This document shows positions 11,049 through 23,416 of a stretch of DNA of 64,000 nucleotides, piece by piece. The notes under the pieces were generated by a model, which worked only from the letters and a program-made list of their open reading frames with translations, ran no database searches and was not told the origin of the DNA. Source of the DNA: Ehretia macrophylla (Eukaryota > Streptophyta > Magnoliopsida > Boraginales > Ehretiaceae); the NCBI GenBank assembly GCA_037974665.1, contig CM075780.1, positions 7,377,768-7,441,767 on the forward strand. The letters run 5' to 3'. The number at the start of each line of letters is the position of its first letter. The stretch's first letter is position 1. Position numbers and translations under genes: made by a program.

Positions 11049-12409
11049 TGTCACGCCCCAACCCTAACCTATAGAGGCTAGACTAGGGTATGACCTAAAT
11101 TATTAATGCTATTTTACAACTTAGCCGTTTGTTATGATTAATGCTTAACGTTAGCCTTGAACTCCAAAAGATTTTTTAGAAAACCGTTAACATAGCGGCT
11201 GTAATTAGAGCATTTGGTTTTAACCTAATCTTTAAAACACACAATTAGAAAGTCTCCATTGGTTTACAACAACGACCCTTGTTTTATCTTGATCAATATG
11301 CCCGTTCTAGTTAAATCAAACTTAAGAACTCAATATAGGATTATGAATTTAAACATGACGACTATGTTTGGTTACAAGTTGCTTATTAATTTTACCTTAC
11401 TGGTACCTGTTTATCTATATTGAGACTTACAAGTGAGTGATTCTATGATTATAATGTAACCCGCCTTAGTTCAATCCTAGTTTGACCTTTGGATACTACT
11501 AGCAATAGTTAAACCCGAAACAAGGAATGGAAAGCATCAAACAGTCTAAGAGAGTCTGCATGGTTCCTAATTATTACAAACCAAAACTAGGCCTCGAATT
11601 ACAAGTGTGCTATTTAAATAGATAGAACTAAAGTCTTCAACAATCAAGCCAAACAACTTCAAACATATAGCCACGTTCATGCAACGCAAGCTAAAGAACC
11701 AAATTACTTCAAGGAATCATCAACACACACGTTGTCTTCAGGCACATTTTCTACTCCAGCTTCACCTGTGACAAAAAGAGGGTGAGTCCTTATGAACTCA
11801 GTGAGGGGGGAAACAAGTGACAAGGTTTTTGAAATCCTTTTCCGGTTAACTTGTGAAAACTCCTTTGAAAATATGTCATGTAACACAAATAAGAACATAT
11901 ACAACATAAGTATAATGCAACAATAAACACAGTTACCACATCATTTTATTAACATAGGATAATGAGTAAAGGTTTTTAATCACATTTGATTCACGTATTA
12001 ATCATAGTAGTGGCATATAGATAAATAGTCTTTCCTCCCCGAGGTCCTCTAGGAACTAAGCGAGAGTACTTAAGCACATAGTAAAAAGGATACGGTAAGC
12101 TTTCGCTCTCAAGATCAATCGGTGAGCATTTGCTCTCAAGATCATTTCTGATAACCATTGTTGTAGCCAGCATCAATCATCCACTTATCACTCCCGATGG
12201 GTGTACTCTGGATGTACACCAAATCCTACGACCCAACTCTCTAAAGAAGTCTAGCCCCCAAGCAAGAGAGGGAATTGGACCATGGTAGTCACGCCAATAC
12301 ACCGGCAAGCCCGATGCTGCCCGGAGTGACGTGAACGCTACCATGCCAAAATGAAAGGTTGCAACCTTGTATGCAATGCACATTTATGTCATTTAACCTT
12401 TCACATTAG

Positions 12410-12433
12410 GAGGTCAACAAAGTAGGTTGCCTC
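12410..12433 (-). other. Conserved LTR stem-loop, S1 copy nearest the second hairpin
   Basis: In minus sense: GAGG-CAAC, loop CTACTTT, GTTG-A-CCTC. The second hairpin follows at 12220-12200, about 190 bp away. Confidence 0.75.
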
Positions 12434-12593
12434 TGAGCAAGTATATGATCACATTTTGACATATTGGCACATAAGGCATTGTAAGAACATATAATCATTT
12501 CATATATCAATTTGAAAGCAATTAAACTTTCACGGGCAGCCAAGTAATCATGTTCAAAATAAGCCATAGAATATCTTTTAACAATTCTCATTA

Positions 12594-12618
12594 GAAGGTC
12601 AACAAAGTATGTTGCCTC
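12594..12618 (-). other. Conserved LTR stem-loop, S1 second copy
   Basis: In minus sense: GAGG-CAAC, loop ATACTTT, GTTG-A-CCTTC. The loop differs at its first base and the outer pair becomes G-U. As in E1, the hairpin occurs twice within this LTR. Confidence 0.65.
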
Positions 12619-14689
12619 TGGATACACGTATGATCACATATCGACAAGTAAACATACGAGGCATGCTTTGACATGTAATTTCACTTTGTAAACACTTAGA
12701 AGCATATGAACATTTAACGGACAGCCAAGTAACACCATATAAATAAGTCATATATCTCATTTTAGTTCATATACCAACTGTGAGGAACATACGAGCATGC
12801 TACGACACTTTACCCAAAACCGGGTGCAAGAATAGTTAACTTATCAACATGCAATCATCAAGAATCAAGCTTAGGGCTATCAAGAAAATTCCGGGCAGCC
12901 CATTAACATTCCTCAACATCAATTATAAGTCACACAAGGGTGGTTTATGACTTGGAAGTCTACATAGCCATTAGGGTTTACAAGGACCGTGCTCGGGTAT
13001 AGGTTTAGTTGGCTAAGAGCCACAAGAATCACTTAGACCAATTCAAGCACACTTAGAGATTATTGTACAGACTACTAACAACTCAAATGAATTCATTTAA
13101 CCATATGATAGTCACTTAGCAAGCATGCATAGGCAATAGAGCTTCAATATCGTGCTCACACATACGTTCAAGCAAGAATTTGTCATGTAATGAACCTAAG
13201 CCGTGCATCAACTAATTTAAGCAACCTCATCCAACCAAAACAGCCCATGCAACTTCTAATTTCTGCAAGTCCAAGCATTCAATACCTCAAAGTACCATTT
13301 CAACATGATTTAAATCAAGTTCCAAGTAAAACCTCACTGCAATAGCCAATATCTCCTCATTCGATTAACCAAGAAAATAACCTCCAAATTCAGTGAATCA
13401 AATGTAAAATTGAAGCATAACGAGTTATTTAAATCTAAGAACAAACCTCGCTGCATTTCAAGTTCGGAAATAGGAGCTATGACCAAAACTGTGAGACCAC
13501 GCAAATCTGTCTAGTTTTATACACATTTCGATATTTTCCCTTTTTGCGGGTTTTAGACTCAAAATTAGCCTTAGCCTATTTCTGAAAGATATGTTCAGAA
13601 CTGAAAAATATAGTGACCTACCAAATTTAATGCATTTTTAATATCTTTGTCTAGGCCCAAAACATTTCGTTCTACAAGGACAGAAAGCTGCCAGAAAAAT
13701 GTGACTGCATATCTCAAAGTTTCTACCAATTTCCAAGCCATGCAAGAGTATATATGCTCATATAAACACATATACATGAACTTCAAGAGTAAATACAGCC
13801 ATATGAGAGCATGCATGTGAGTTTTGAAAGCATTTCAAAAGATTTAACCCTCACCTTAGCAACTTGATGGATGAAATGCAAGAAATGCTCTTGAATCGCA
13901 TGAAAAGCCCTTTTTCCTTGCTTTGGCCGAGTGGTAGCTTGATTTTTCTTAAATCATAGCCTAGTTAGTGAGTTTAGAAGGTGTGCATGTGTGTAAAACC
14001 AAAACCAAAAGACAAGGAAGGAAACCCTTAAAGCTTACCTATGGCCGAAAATGAGAGGTTTTATGAGCTTTGTGTGTGACTTGAGCTATCTAGCTTGAGT
14101 TCCTTGCTATGGCCGAAGCTTGGAGTGTTCTTGAGAGCATGCTTGAGGTCTTGGAAGCTCAAGAAAGAGCCATAGCCGAAATGGAGAGAGAATGGGAGAG
14201 TTTGAGAGGAAAATGAAATTTGAAGATGTTCTTGAATGTTGCATGTGTGTGTCGGCCTTGGGGCTTTGCAAAGCTGAATTTTGTGTGTCAACTAGAGTAC
14301 ATTTTGAATTGTTTTAGCATGTGGGTTGAGAGGGCCGAAAAAGGGAGGTTGGGTAGTGTGTAGGAATAGTTTTTGTGTTTTTTATTGTCATAGAAATGTT
14401 TTTTTTTTGGCTTGTGTGAGTTTAATTATAATCTTGTGTGTATGGGTGAGTAGGAAATCCTTGTTGGCCGTGTATGTGTTGTTTATTTTTATTTTTTTGA
14501 ATTCTAGTATTTGATGATAGGATGTAGGTTTTGGTGAAGTTTTGTCTTTTAGTGGGTTGATTTAGGATTTAAATATAACTTAGTGGAATGCTTAGGATAG
14601 TTTAATAGTATTTTAATGTTAGTGGAGTTTGTAGGATTATTTTATGGTCTAGTGTTTTGTGTAATGAATCTTTATTGATTAGGGTGCAG

Positions 14690-15095
14690 GCACGTATTCC
14701 TAGGTTTAGAGCACGTACTACGAGGTAAGGCACGTAATTCGAGGCAATGCACGGATTCCAATAAAAATTCATGCAATCCTAGGTGAATGCACGTAAACCA
14801 ATGCAAGACACATATTTAGATGCAATGCACGAAAATCAAGGTATGGCACTTAAATCTAGGTTAACACGTAGTTCGAGGTTAGTGCATACAAATTAAGGTA
14901 TCATACATAAATCGAGGTCAAAACACGTATATCTAGGTATTGCACGTACATTGAGGATTAGGGCACACAATTCTAGGTCAAGGTTCTGACGAGGCATGCA
15001 CGAAAATCAAGATAGGGCACGTAATCCAAGGTCAGTCATATAATTCTGGGTCTAAGGCACGTAAATCGAGGTAAGACACGTTATTCGGGGATGAG
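14690..15095 (-). repeat. Degenerate 22-24-bp repeats with CACGT cores at the LTR 5' end
   Basis: Repeating pattern of the kind GCACGTAATTCGAGGTAAG with substitutions. Roughly ten copies retain CACGT, the core recognised by plant bZIP and bHLH factors (family knowledge). The same kind of tract opens the LTRs of E1 (about 700-1140), E4 (about 46195-46440) and S2 (about 52505-52750). It sits in U3, where enhancers of LTR promoters lie. Confidence 0.7.
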
Positions 15096-15165
15096 CCTCA
15101 CACCGTCTCTCTTGGCTGGGGTTGTGAACTATCAACATATAAGGGCTTTGCACCATCAACTTGAT

Positions 15166-15284
15166 GGGCGTGATCATACCAGAACTAATGCACCAAATCC
15201 CATCAGAACTTCGAAGTTAAGCGAGCTTAAGCGAGAGTAGTACTAGGATGGGTGACCCCTTGGGAAGTCCTAGTGTTGCACCCT
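15166..15284 (+). rRNA. 5S rRNA gene copy 9 (diverged)
   Basis: Full length, start GGGCGTGATC. The box A/IE region has GCGAGCTTAAGCGAGAG in place of GCGTGCTTGGGCGAGAG, which would weaken the internal promoter. Box C differs by one base (CCCTTGGG). Confidence 0.93.
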
Positions 15285-15846
15285 CCTTTTCATTTTTTTT
15301 TTGCCCCGTTTAGCCTTGGCAAGATGGTTTATCCCTCACATTTATATTCTCGAGTCCCACGGCATCTTGGGCAAGACAACTTCGCATCGCGTAGAGGCTG
15401 GGCATGCAAACCGAGTACGTGGGGCCTGTGACCAAGTCTCTGTCGTTCCGGTGCTCATAACTTTTGATCCGTAAGGAGTTATGGGGCGCACAACATACCG
15501 TTGGAAAGCTCTCCGTGAGCTCTACGACTGGGATAGTAAGCTTGCTTGGTTGTATCTGCTTTTGGAACCCAAAATCGAATGTTTTCATCAGTTTTGGGGT
15601 ATTTTTCTTCTTTTTGCATTGTTTTTTAAGCCCGTGTCGTTCGTCGTGAGCCGTGAAAAAGACGAGAACCTAACTCGCGGAACATTAGGGTGCTCTATAA
15701 CACGTCGATATCACGTCTTGCAGTGATGCAGTGTTGTTGAAGCAGATGGGCTGTCGATAAGCCTATTGGGCCTTTTGAATGGGCCGTCTCTCTTGGCTAG
15801 GGCTGTGAATCGTCAACACATAAGGGCTTTGCACCATCAACTTGAT

Positions 15847-15965
15847 AGGTGCGATCATACCAGCACTAATGCACTAGATCCCATCAAAACTCTGAAGTTA
15901 AGCGTGCTTGGGCGAGAGTAGTACTAGGATGGGTGACCTCCTGGGAAGTCCTCGTGTTGCAACCC
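15847..15965 (+). rRNA. 5S rRNA gene copy 10
   Basis: Well preserved. Box A and box C match the plant consensus, including the GACCTCCTGGG variant common in angiosperms. Changes are the AGGTGCG start, GCACTAGATC, CAAAACTCTG, and a GCAACCC end that disturbs helix I. Confidence 0.95.
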
Positions 15966-16503
15966 CCTTTTCATTTTTTTTTCCCCGTTTAGCCTTGCCA
16001 AGATGCTTTATCCTTCACATTTATATTCTCAAGTCCCACAGCATCTTGGGCAAGACAACTTCGCATTGCGTAGAGGCTGGGCACGCAAACCGAGGATGCG
16101 GGGCCTGTGACCAAGTCTCCTTCGCTCTGGTGCCCATAACTTTTGATCCGTAAGGAGTTAAGCGGTGCACAGCATACCGTTGGAAAGCTCTCTGGGAGCG
16201 CTTCAATGGGGGCAATAAGCCTGCTCGACTGCGCCTATTTTTGGAACCCAAAATAGAATGTTTTCATCAGTTTTGGTCCACTTTTCTTCTTTTTACGCTG
16301 TTTTTTAGCCCCGTGTCATTCGTCGTGAGCCGCGAAAAGGACGAGAACCCAACTCGTGGAACATTGGAGGCTCTATAATGCGTCGATATCACGTCTTGCG
16401 GTGATACAGCATTGTTGAAGCAAATGGGTTGTCGATAACCCAATGGGCCTTTTGAATGGGTCGTCTCTCTTGGTTGCGGCTGTGAACCGTCAACACATAA
16501 GGG

Positions 16504-16508
16504 CTTTG
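16504..16508. other. Candidate left target duplication of E2 (CTTTG)
   Basis: The five bases before the TG of the E2 LTR. The matching right copy is not preserved because E2 is joined to E3 at its other side, so this stays unconfirmed. Confidence 0.4.
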
Positions 16509-18349
16509 TGTAACGCCCCGACCCAACCCCATGCTAAAGGTTAAGTCTGGACCAAGTAAACGGACAGAGTCTTCTCTGTACCGTGGACATTTTGGAAACC
16601 TGTAAATACTCAAAATAGTTACAATATACCAAACAAGCTTTTATAATTAAAGTTCAAAGGTTCAAGGCCATCCGAGCCATGAAACATACAACAGCTCCGA
16701 ACCACACAAGCATGCACCCAACTTAACTTTTCATTAAACCTTTTTAACATGCCATTCTATGATAACATTAGAACAATCTTAGAAGTTGAAATCAAACATA
16801 CCTCTAAACATACACCCCAAGCATGCAAGAACTAAAAGAAGAAATTAAAAGTTATTACAAGCCATAGAATTACTACACTTACTACAACCAACTATCTTTA
16901 ACTTGCAACTACAAAGCATATACATAGCTCTAAGGCCACAAAATAGATCATAGTATAATAATACAAGTATGCCATAAAGCAACAAGAAAGCACATCCACC
17001 TCAAACAACAAACACACAACTACTAGGGCAAAGGCTCAGCCTGCACTTCTTTCTCTTCCACTACCACCTCAACTAGTTGGGGATCACCCTCAGCACTTCC
17101 TGAAACAAGATATCGAGGTATGAGCAACACTGTTGCCCAGTGAGGGATAAGGTCTCTCGGGGCGTGCAATGCAACAAATAAGACAATTAAGCATTAATAG
17201 CACTGAAAACCATTTAAGAAGGACAAAAGATTGAATGTCACACATTAAAAATGATACATTCATATAACCCCAATACTCCAATCTTCACTTGGTGTTCATT
17301 CATGATCCACGAACCATGATCACGATCATGATAAGCCGGCATAACCCCAAACACTCCAGTGGGTATACTCCCGATGTACCCCGATAATCCTATGACCCAA
17401 CATCCCTTGGCAATCTCTGGACCAGGCAAATGAGGGACTAGGGTATGGAGTTTGAATATCCACTGGCAAGCCCTTTGCCGCCCAGCCGATATTCAACACA
17501 TCCGCCCCTGACACTATGGTTGCGTAACCACTATGCAATGCACTTAGCAATGGCAAGACAATGTCAACAATATAAGCAATAACACATAGGAGGATCAACA
17601 AAGTAGGTTGACCTCAAAGCAGTTAAAATAGAAGCAGTATATACAAGCAAATAAGCAGTTTTACAAAGGGGCATATACAAGATACATTTAGAATTATACC
17701 AAAAGTTCCAAATCAACTTGAAACCACATTTCAACACACAAGGAGTCATGCCATGGTCTTAGAAGCGTGAAACAATTGAATTTGCACTTAAACCCCTTTG
17801 TTATACAAGCTATTTTCCTTCCAAATCAAAGTTAATGTTTCAAATTCAAGGGGAAACATTACCAATCTTCTAATTAACCCCTAAGGCCCCCTTACAACCC
17901 TCAAACACGTGCAATCACCCGCAATTACCCCAAAAGCCCCAATTTCTCTCTTATAGCTTTGAACTACACATACCTCAACCGACTTCAAACAAGGGTTGGC
18001 AAAGTTTCTATAGCACCTAGGTAGCCTAAGAATACCAAATGTAAAGTCCGATTCTACCCAGATTAGCCTTAACCCCGAAACCCCTTTGTTAAAGTCGACT
18101 AATTCACGTTCTATGCAAGTTTAAAGAAATTTGAGTGTACGGGGCTATTAAACTACCTTCATTAGCACCTTTTTCCTATTCCTATTGTAATTAATATGAT
18201 TTAATAAAAATGCTAATTCATTAATATTATGCGGTTGAAAAATAGAAGGAATAGTAACTAGGTAAGTCAACAAGTAAAGCACATAATCAAATGCGCAAAT
18301 AATGGATGCAACAGTAAATGAATGTATAGCAAAAAGCTCGGGCACCACA
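16509..18349 (-). repeat. 3' LTR of E2 (1841 bp)
   Basis: + strand TGTAACGCCCCG to GGCACCACA; minus sense TGTGGTGCCCG...GTTACA. The polypurine tract follows at 18350. Carries the stem-loop at 17590-17615. Pol reading frames run slightly into this LTR, as is common in the lineage. Confidence 0.92.
17590..17615 (-). other. Conserved LTR stem-loop, E2 3' LTR
   Basis: In minus sense: GAGG-T-CAAC, loop CTACTTT, GTTG-A-TCCTC. Relative to E1 the neck gains a T-A pair, a paired insertion on both arms. Confidence 0.75.
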
Positions 18350-18364
18350 TCTTCTCCCCTTAAA
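18350..18364 (-). other. Polypurine tract of E2
   Basis: TTTAAGGGGAGAAGA in minus sense, directly before the LTR TG. A second copy at about 25265-25280 belongs to the extra internal fragment and shows that internal sequence also continues beyond the other LTR. Confidence 0.85.
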
Positions 18365-21300
18365 CTAATTGCGCCCACGCAATTCTTACATGATTCGGCG
18401 AATAACTCTGGATATCGATCTCGCATTTGATCCTCTCTTTCCCAGGTAGCATCCTCCAACCCATGATGATCCCACAGAACTTTAACCATCGGTATGCTTT
18501 TAGTCCTCAGCTCTTGAACTTTCCAATCAACAATTCGAAGAGGTTTCTCTGTGTAGGTCAAAGTCTCATTGATCTCTAGTGGCTCGGGCTCAAGAACATG
18601 AGAATGATCTGGCTGATACTTCCGAAGCATAGAAACATGGAAGACATCATGAATCTTGCCCAGGCTAGGAGGCAAAGCTAGTCGATAAGCCAATTCACCA
18701 ACAGTTTCAATTACTTCAAACGGTCCCACGTAACGAGGACTGAGTTTACCTCCCTTGCCATGCCGAATCAAGCCCTTGCGAGGAAAAATTTTCAGAAATA
18801 CCAGATCTCCTACGACAAATTTCAAATCACGATGGCGTCTATCTGCATAACTCTTTTGCCGACTCTGTGTTGTAAGCATTCCTTTTCTGATAAGCTGAAC
18901 ATTATCAATTATTCTGTTCATTTCTGGCAATAGAGTAGGATCAATAGATTTCAACTCTCCAACCTCATCCTAATATAAATGAGATCTGCATTTACGTCCA
19001 TACAAAGCTTCATACGGTGCCATACCGATAGTAGCTTGATAATTGTTGTTATAAGCAAATTCTGCAAGAGGTAAGTATTTTTGCCAACTCTTACCGAAGT
19101 CCAAAATGCACGCTCAGAGCATCTCCTTAAGTATTAGAATAGTTCTTTCAGATTGTCCATTAGTTTGAGGATGATGAGAGGTACTGAAGTTCAATGTCGT
19201 GCCCAAAGCTTTCTGAATCTTCTGCCAGAACTAAGATGTGAATCTGGGATCTTTGTCTGACACAATACTCCTGGGAATCCCATGAAGTCTAACAATATTC
19301 TCAACATAAATTTCAGCCAACTTGTCAAGAGATTCAATTTTCTTTGTAGCAATAAAATGAGAGGTTTTGGTCAATCTATCCACAACAACCCAGACTGAAT
19401 CATGTCCTCTCGAAGATCGCAGTAAATCTGACACGAAATCCATGGTAATGTGGTCTCATTTCCAAACAGGAATAGCCAAAGGCTGCAACAACCCTGCCGG
19501 TCTCTGATGTTCATCTTTAACTTTCTGACATGTGAGACATCTAGTAACATAGTTAGCAATCTCTCTCTTCATGTTGTTCCACCAATAGTTTTGTTTCAGA
19601 TCTCTGTACATCTTGGTACTGCCTGGATGGATAGTATACTTAGAATTATGAGCCCCCGCAAGAATTTCTTTCTTTAAAGCTGGCTCAGAAGGAATACAAA
19701 TTCTGCCTTTGAACTTAAGAAGACCATCATCATGTAATTTGAAATCCGACTCTCCGCCTTTTGACTTTTCTAAGATTTCCATCAATTGCAGATCAGCTTG
19801 CTGAGCCTCTCTAATCCTGGATAATAAAAGAGATTGAATATGCAAACTTGCAAATTGAATACCAGAATCTGAAGTGTTGGGCTTCCATAAACATAATTCA
19901 TCCATGAACTCCCAATTTTTTATGATTAGACTAACAACTGTAGCCTTTCGGCTTAAAGCATCGACAATAATATTCGCCTTACCTAGCAGATAATTGATAG
20001 TACAATTATAATCCTCAAGCAACTCCAACCAACGCCTCTGCCTCATATTCAACTCTTTTTTAGAAAAGAGATATTTCAAACTCTTGTGATCAGTAAAGAT
20101 TTCAAATTTATTACCCCAAAGATAGTGACACCATTTCTTTAATGCAAAGATGATAGCTGCAAGCTCAAGATCATGCGTCAGGTAATTAAGCTCATAAGGT
20201 TTCAATTTTCTGGAAGTATAGGCAATAACGTTTCCATTCTGCATCAATACACAACCCAAACCTTCCTTAGAAGCATCACTATAGATTACCAGATTATCGG
20301 TACCCTAAGGTAGAGTGAGAATAGGAGCTGTGGTTAATCTCTTCTTTAATTCCTGGAAGCTAGCCTCACACTTCTCATTCCAGTCAAATACAGTCTTCTT
20401 TCGAGTGAGCTGAGTCTATGGTCTAGCAATTTTAGAGAAATCTTTGACAAACCTTCTGTAATAACCCGCTAAACCCAGACAACTGCGAATTTCTGTAACA
20501 GTCTTTGGCCGTTTCCATGCCATGACAAACTCAATCTTCGCTGGATCAACAGAAATTCCATCTTGAGAAATAATATGGCCTAAAAAGTAACTTGCCTTAA
20601 CCAGAACTCACACTTACTGAACTTCGCAAACAATTTATGCTCTTGAAGAGTCTGCAATACAATCTTGAGATGTTGTTCATGTTCAGCCTCATATTTAGAA
20701 TATACAAGGATATCATCAATGAAAATAACCACAAACTGATCCAGATATGGGATGAATACTCTATGCATCAAATCCATAAATGCGGTAAGAGCATTAGTTA
20801 ACCCAAATGGCAGAACAACAAACTCATAATGACCATACCGAGTTCTGAAAGCAATTTTGGGAACATCATCAGACTTAATCCTTAACTGATAATAGTCCTG
20901 CCTCATATCGAATTTAGAAAATACCCTAGCACCTTGCAGCTGATCAAATAACTCCTCAATCAAATGCAATAGATATCTGTTTTTGATAGTTATCTGATTA
21001 AGACCCCGATAATCAATGCATAACCGAAGAGATCCGTCTTTCTTTTTAACAAACAAGATCGGTGCATCCCAAGGTGAAGAACTCGGTTGAATGAATCCTT
21101 TCTCAAGTAAACCCTGCAACTGAATTTTCAATTCTTGTAACTCAGGTGGAGCCATTCTGTACGGAGTCCTAGAGATAGGTGTAGCCCCTGGTAATAAGTC
21201 GATCACAAACTCTATCTCTCTATCAGGTGGTAAACCAGGTAATTCCTCAGGAAATACCCCTGGAAACTCTCTCACAATAGGCACATCATTCAATTTCAAT

Positions 21301-21800
21301 TGATCACCAGGTTGATTAATCAAATAAGCAAAGTAAGCCTTACAACCCTTACCTAACATTTTTGATGCTTTAATAGAAGATATGATAGGAGTTCCCGTAG
21401 ATTTTCTACTACTAACTATTTCAAGTACGGGCTGGTCGAGCATTTCTAGTTTCACAATCTTCTTTCTACAATCAAGTTGAGCATAATATCTACCTAACCA
21501 GTCCATCCCCAATATAATTTTAAAGTCGCGAAAAGGTAGAATAATTAAATCGGTAGGAAAAACACGACCTTGAATAAAAATATTACATGGCTTGTAGATA
21601 GATTTGGTGACAAACTTCGGCCCCATAGGTGTATAAACCACAATATCATGCAATAGTTTATCATGTTTCAACTTAGCATTTTGTGCACATATAGGTGTAA
21701 TAAATGAATGCGAAGCCCCGGAATCAATTAAAACTTTAACTGATTGATCATTAAGAAGAAAAGTACCTTCTACCACAACGGTCGTATCCGGAAGCTCTTC
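18365..21800 (-). pseudogene. E2 pol region (protease, RT, RNase H, integrase, chromodomain)
   Basis: Broken retrotransposon polyprotein. In minus-strand order: an aspartic protease with a DSGASHSFI active site near 21720; reverse transcriptase with [10 protein letters not shown] near 20700; RNase H; the integrase HHCC zinc finger near 19600; the integrase core (MDFVSDLLRS...) near 19440; a DNA-binding tail; and a chromodomain near 18400-18520. In a live element these process the polyprotein, copy the RNA and integrate the DNA. The chromodomain is thought to steer insertion to heterochromatin, which fits a silent 5S array. Several breaks; not a working gene. Confidence 0.9.
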
Positions 21801-21829
21801 TGCTTATAAAGCAAATACTCAGGCCTGAC

Positions 21830-23048
21830 CCCGTGGTACTGGTGCTGCAGCTGACGCTCTGGTCTGATTGCCCTGACCAGTTGTCTGACCCGTAGTATTC
21901 TTGAATTTTTGGCAGTCTCTAACCCTGTGTTGATCACTGCCACATCCGGTACATCGGCCCCATCTCTTCCAACAATTTTCCTCAGTATGACCCTAGCGTC
22001 GACAGAAGCTGCACAGCTGGTGACGTCTTGCAGCAGTGCCTCCCGTAGGAGCTGTGTAAGAAGAGGTAGCTGAACTACCTTGCTGAGAACGAACCACTAC
22101 TGATCGGGTCTACCCCTGACTCTGACTCTGAGCTGGTCGCAACTGAGTCTGAACAGGACCTGTATAACTCTGCGTTTGCCTCGGCTGTAGACTCTGCCCA
22201 ACTGGAATAGTCTGCCTCTGGTACCCCTGACTCTGAGACTGGAACTGTTGCTTACTCGATTGACTAGTCTCTGCCAACACGTCTGCCTTGCGTTTTTCAT
22301 ACCTCGAGGCATCTCTGACCACTGTAGCATAATTAGGGTAATCATTCGCAGACAGATTTATTATAATATCATTTCTCAATCCCATAATGAATCTCTACAT
22401 CTTCATGTCCTCTGGTTGTACCAAAGCCGGCACATAACGAGAAAGCCTAGTAAATGCAGCCTCATATTGATCTACTGTCATATTTCCCTGTTTCAAAGCT
22501 ATGAACTCTGCTTGACGTCTCTCACGGGCAACCACTGATATATACTTATCTCGAAATTCACGAACAAAGTCAGCCCACGAATGTTGAACCGTCTCAGCTT
22601 CCCATTTCTCACTAATAGTACGCCACCACTCTTCGGCGTCACCCTCCAGCAAGAATATGGCATAGGTAATTTTCCTCTCATCACTACACTCGAGAATTGC
22701 AGCCACCCTTTCAAACTTCCTCAACCACAATTCAGCTTTCATATCATCAGGTTCTCCAAAAAAGCTGTAAGCCCCGTGATGTAAAAATCTGTCATACAAA
22801 ATAACTCCAGTAGCACCACTACCCTCGGCTCTGGCAACCGGATTACCCCTGGCAACCCCTATCTAACCCTGCTGAGTTACGAACTGGGCAATGGTATTCA
22901 TAGCAGTAGCCATAGTAGCCAGAATCTGTGTAGTGCTGGGTTCTGGTCCCTGTGGTGGTGCATTCTCTGCTACACCTTCACCTTCTCCCGGTACATTCCG
23001 CCTAGGAGCTTCTTCCGGCTCTCTCCCCGGTCTGCCCTTTCTCCTCAT
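21830..23048 (-). pseudogene. E2 gag region
   Basis: Capsid/nucleocapsid part of the element, broken in several places. A basic-to-acidic N-terminal stretch lies near 23048-22863. The retrotransposon gag capsid domain follows at about 22800-22395, with the typical DAEEWWRTI and ERRQAEFIALKQG stretches. Next is a Gln/Ser-rich linker (about 22350-22110) and zinc-knuckle sequence near 22020-21900. It lies between the primer-binding site and protease in the normal order. Confidence 0.88.
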
Positions 23049-23398
23049 CTCAAACAGCTAGAATGCAAAGTATTATGATAGACATTTACATATATTACAG
23101 GTAAGACACATAAGAAGAAGTTCAAATGAATCCACATAAGTCACATATTATATTAGAAGAATGTTCACATACAAGAGATTCATAGTCACTTAATCATACT
23201 TGACATTCTAGACATTTCACTTTAAAACATTAACTCTTAAAGACCTTTCACATTCCATCGTCATACTAGCATGTTCATTTCCAATTAAAATTTCACTTAG
23301 GCAAATTAAAGAACTACAGTTTCATGCAATCACAAAATCACATAGCAGACCCCTACCCACAGACCGAGAAATTTAACCCGGCTTCATGCAATCTATAA

Positions 23399-23410
23399 GC
23401 TCTGATACCA
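23399..23410 (-). other. Primer-binding site of E2 (initiator tRNA-Met)
   Basis: TGGTATCAGAGC in minus sense, six bases after the LTR end. It is complementary to the 3' end of plant initiator tRNA-Met, the usual primer of chromoviruses. It fixes 23417-25264 as the 5' LTR of the main E2 copy. Confidence 0.92.
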
Positions 23411-23416
23411 CCTAAA

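Larger units (their letters stand above)
11049..15102 (-). mobile_element. S1: solo LTR of the E1/E4 family (4054 bp)
   Basis: On the + strand it runs from TGTCACGCCCC to GAGCCTCACA, which is TG...CA when read on the minus strand. It has perfect 5-bp duplications CCGTC on both sides and no internal region, primer-binding site or gag/pol. This is what recombination between the two LTRs of one element leaves. The minus-sense 5' end (about 14690-15095) is a run of roughly 17 degenerate 22-24-bp repeats containing about ten CACGT motifs. It carries the two-hairpin module at about 12200-12620, with the first hairpin duplicated. Non-coding; short frames inside it are spurious. Confidence 0.93.
15103..16508 (+). 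repeat. 5S rDNA array, block 2 (two units, spacer type A)
   Basis: Continues the unit interrupted by S1: the spacer resumes at CCGTCTCTCTTGG. Two 5S genes 681 bp apart follow, then type A spacer up to GGGCTTTG at 16508, where E2 inserted about 20 bp before the expected start of the next 5S gene. Confidence 0.93.

Noticed and set aside
23399-23410. tRNA gene fragments at 23399, 35098 and 61637
   Set aside because: Each is only an 12-18-nt complement to a tRNA 3' end next to an LTR, i.e. a primer-binding site.
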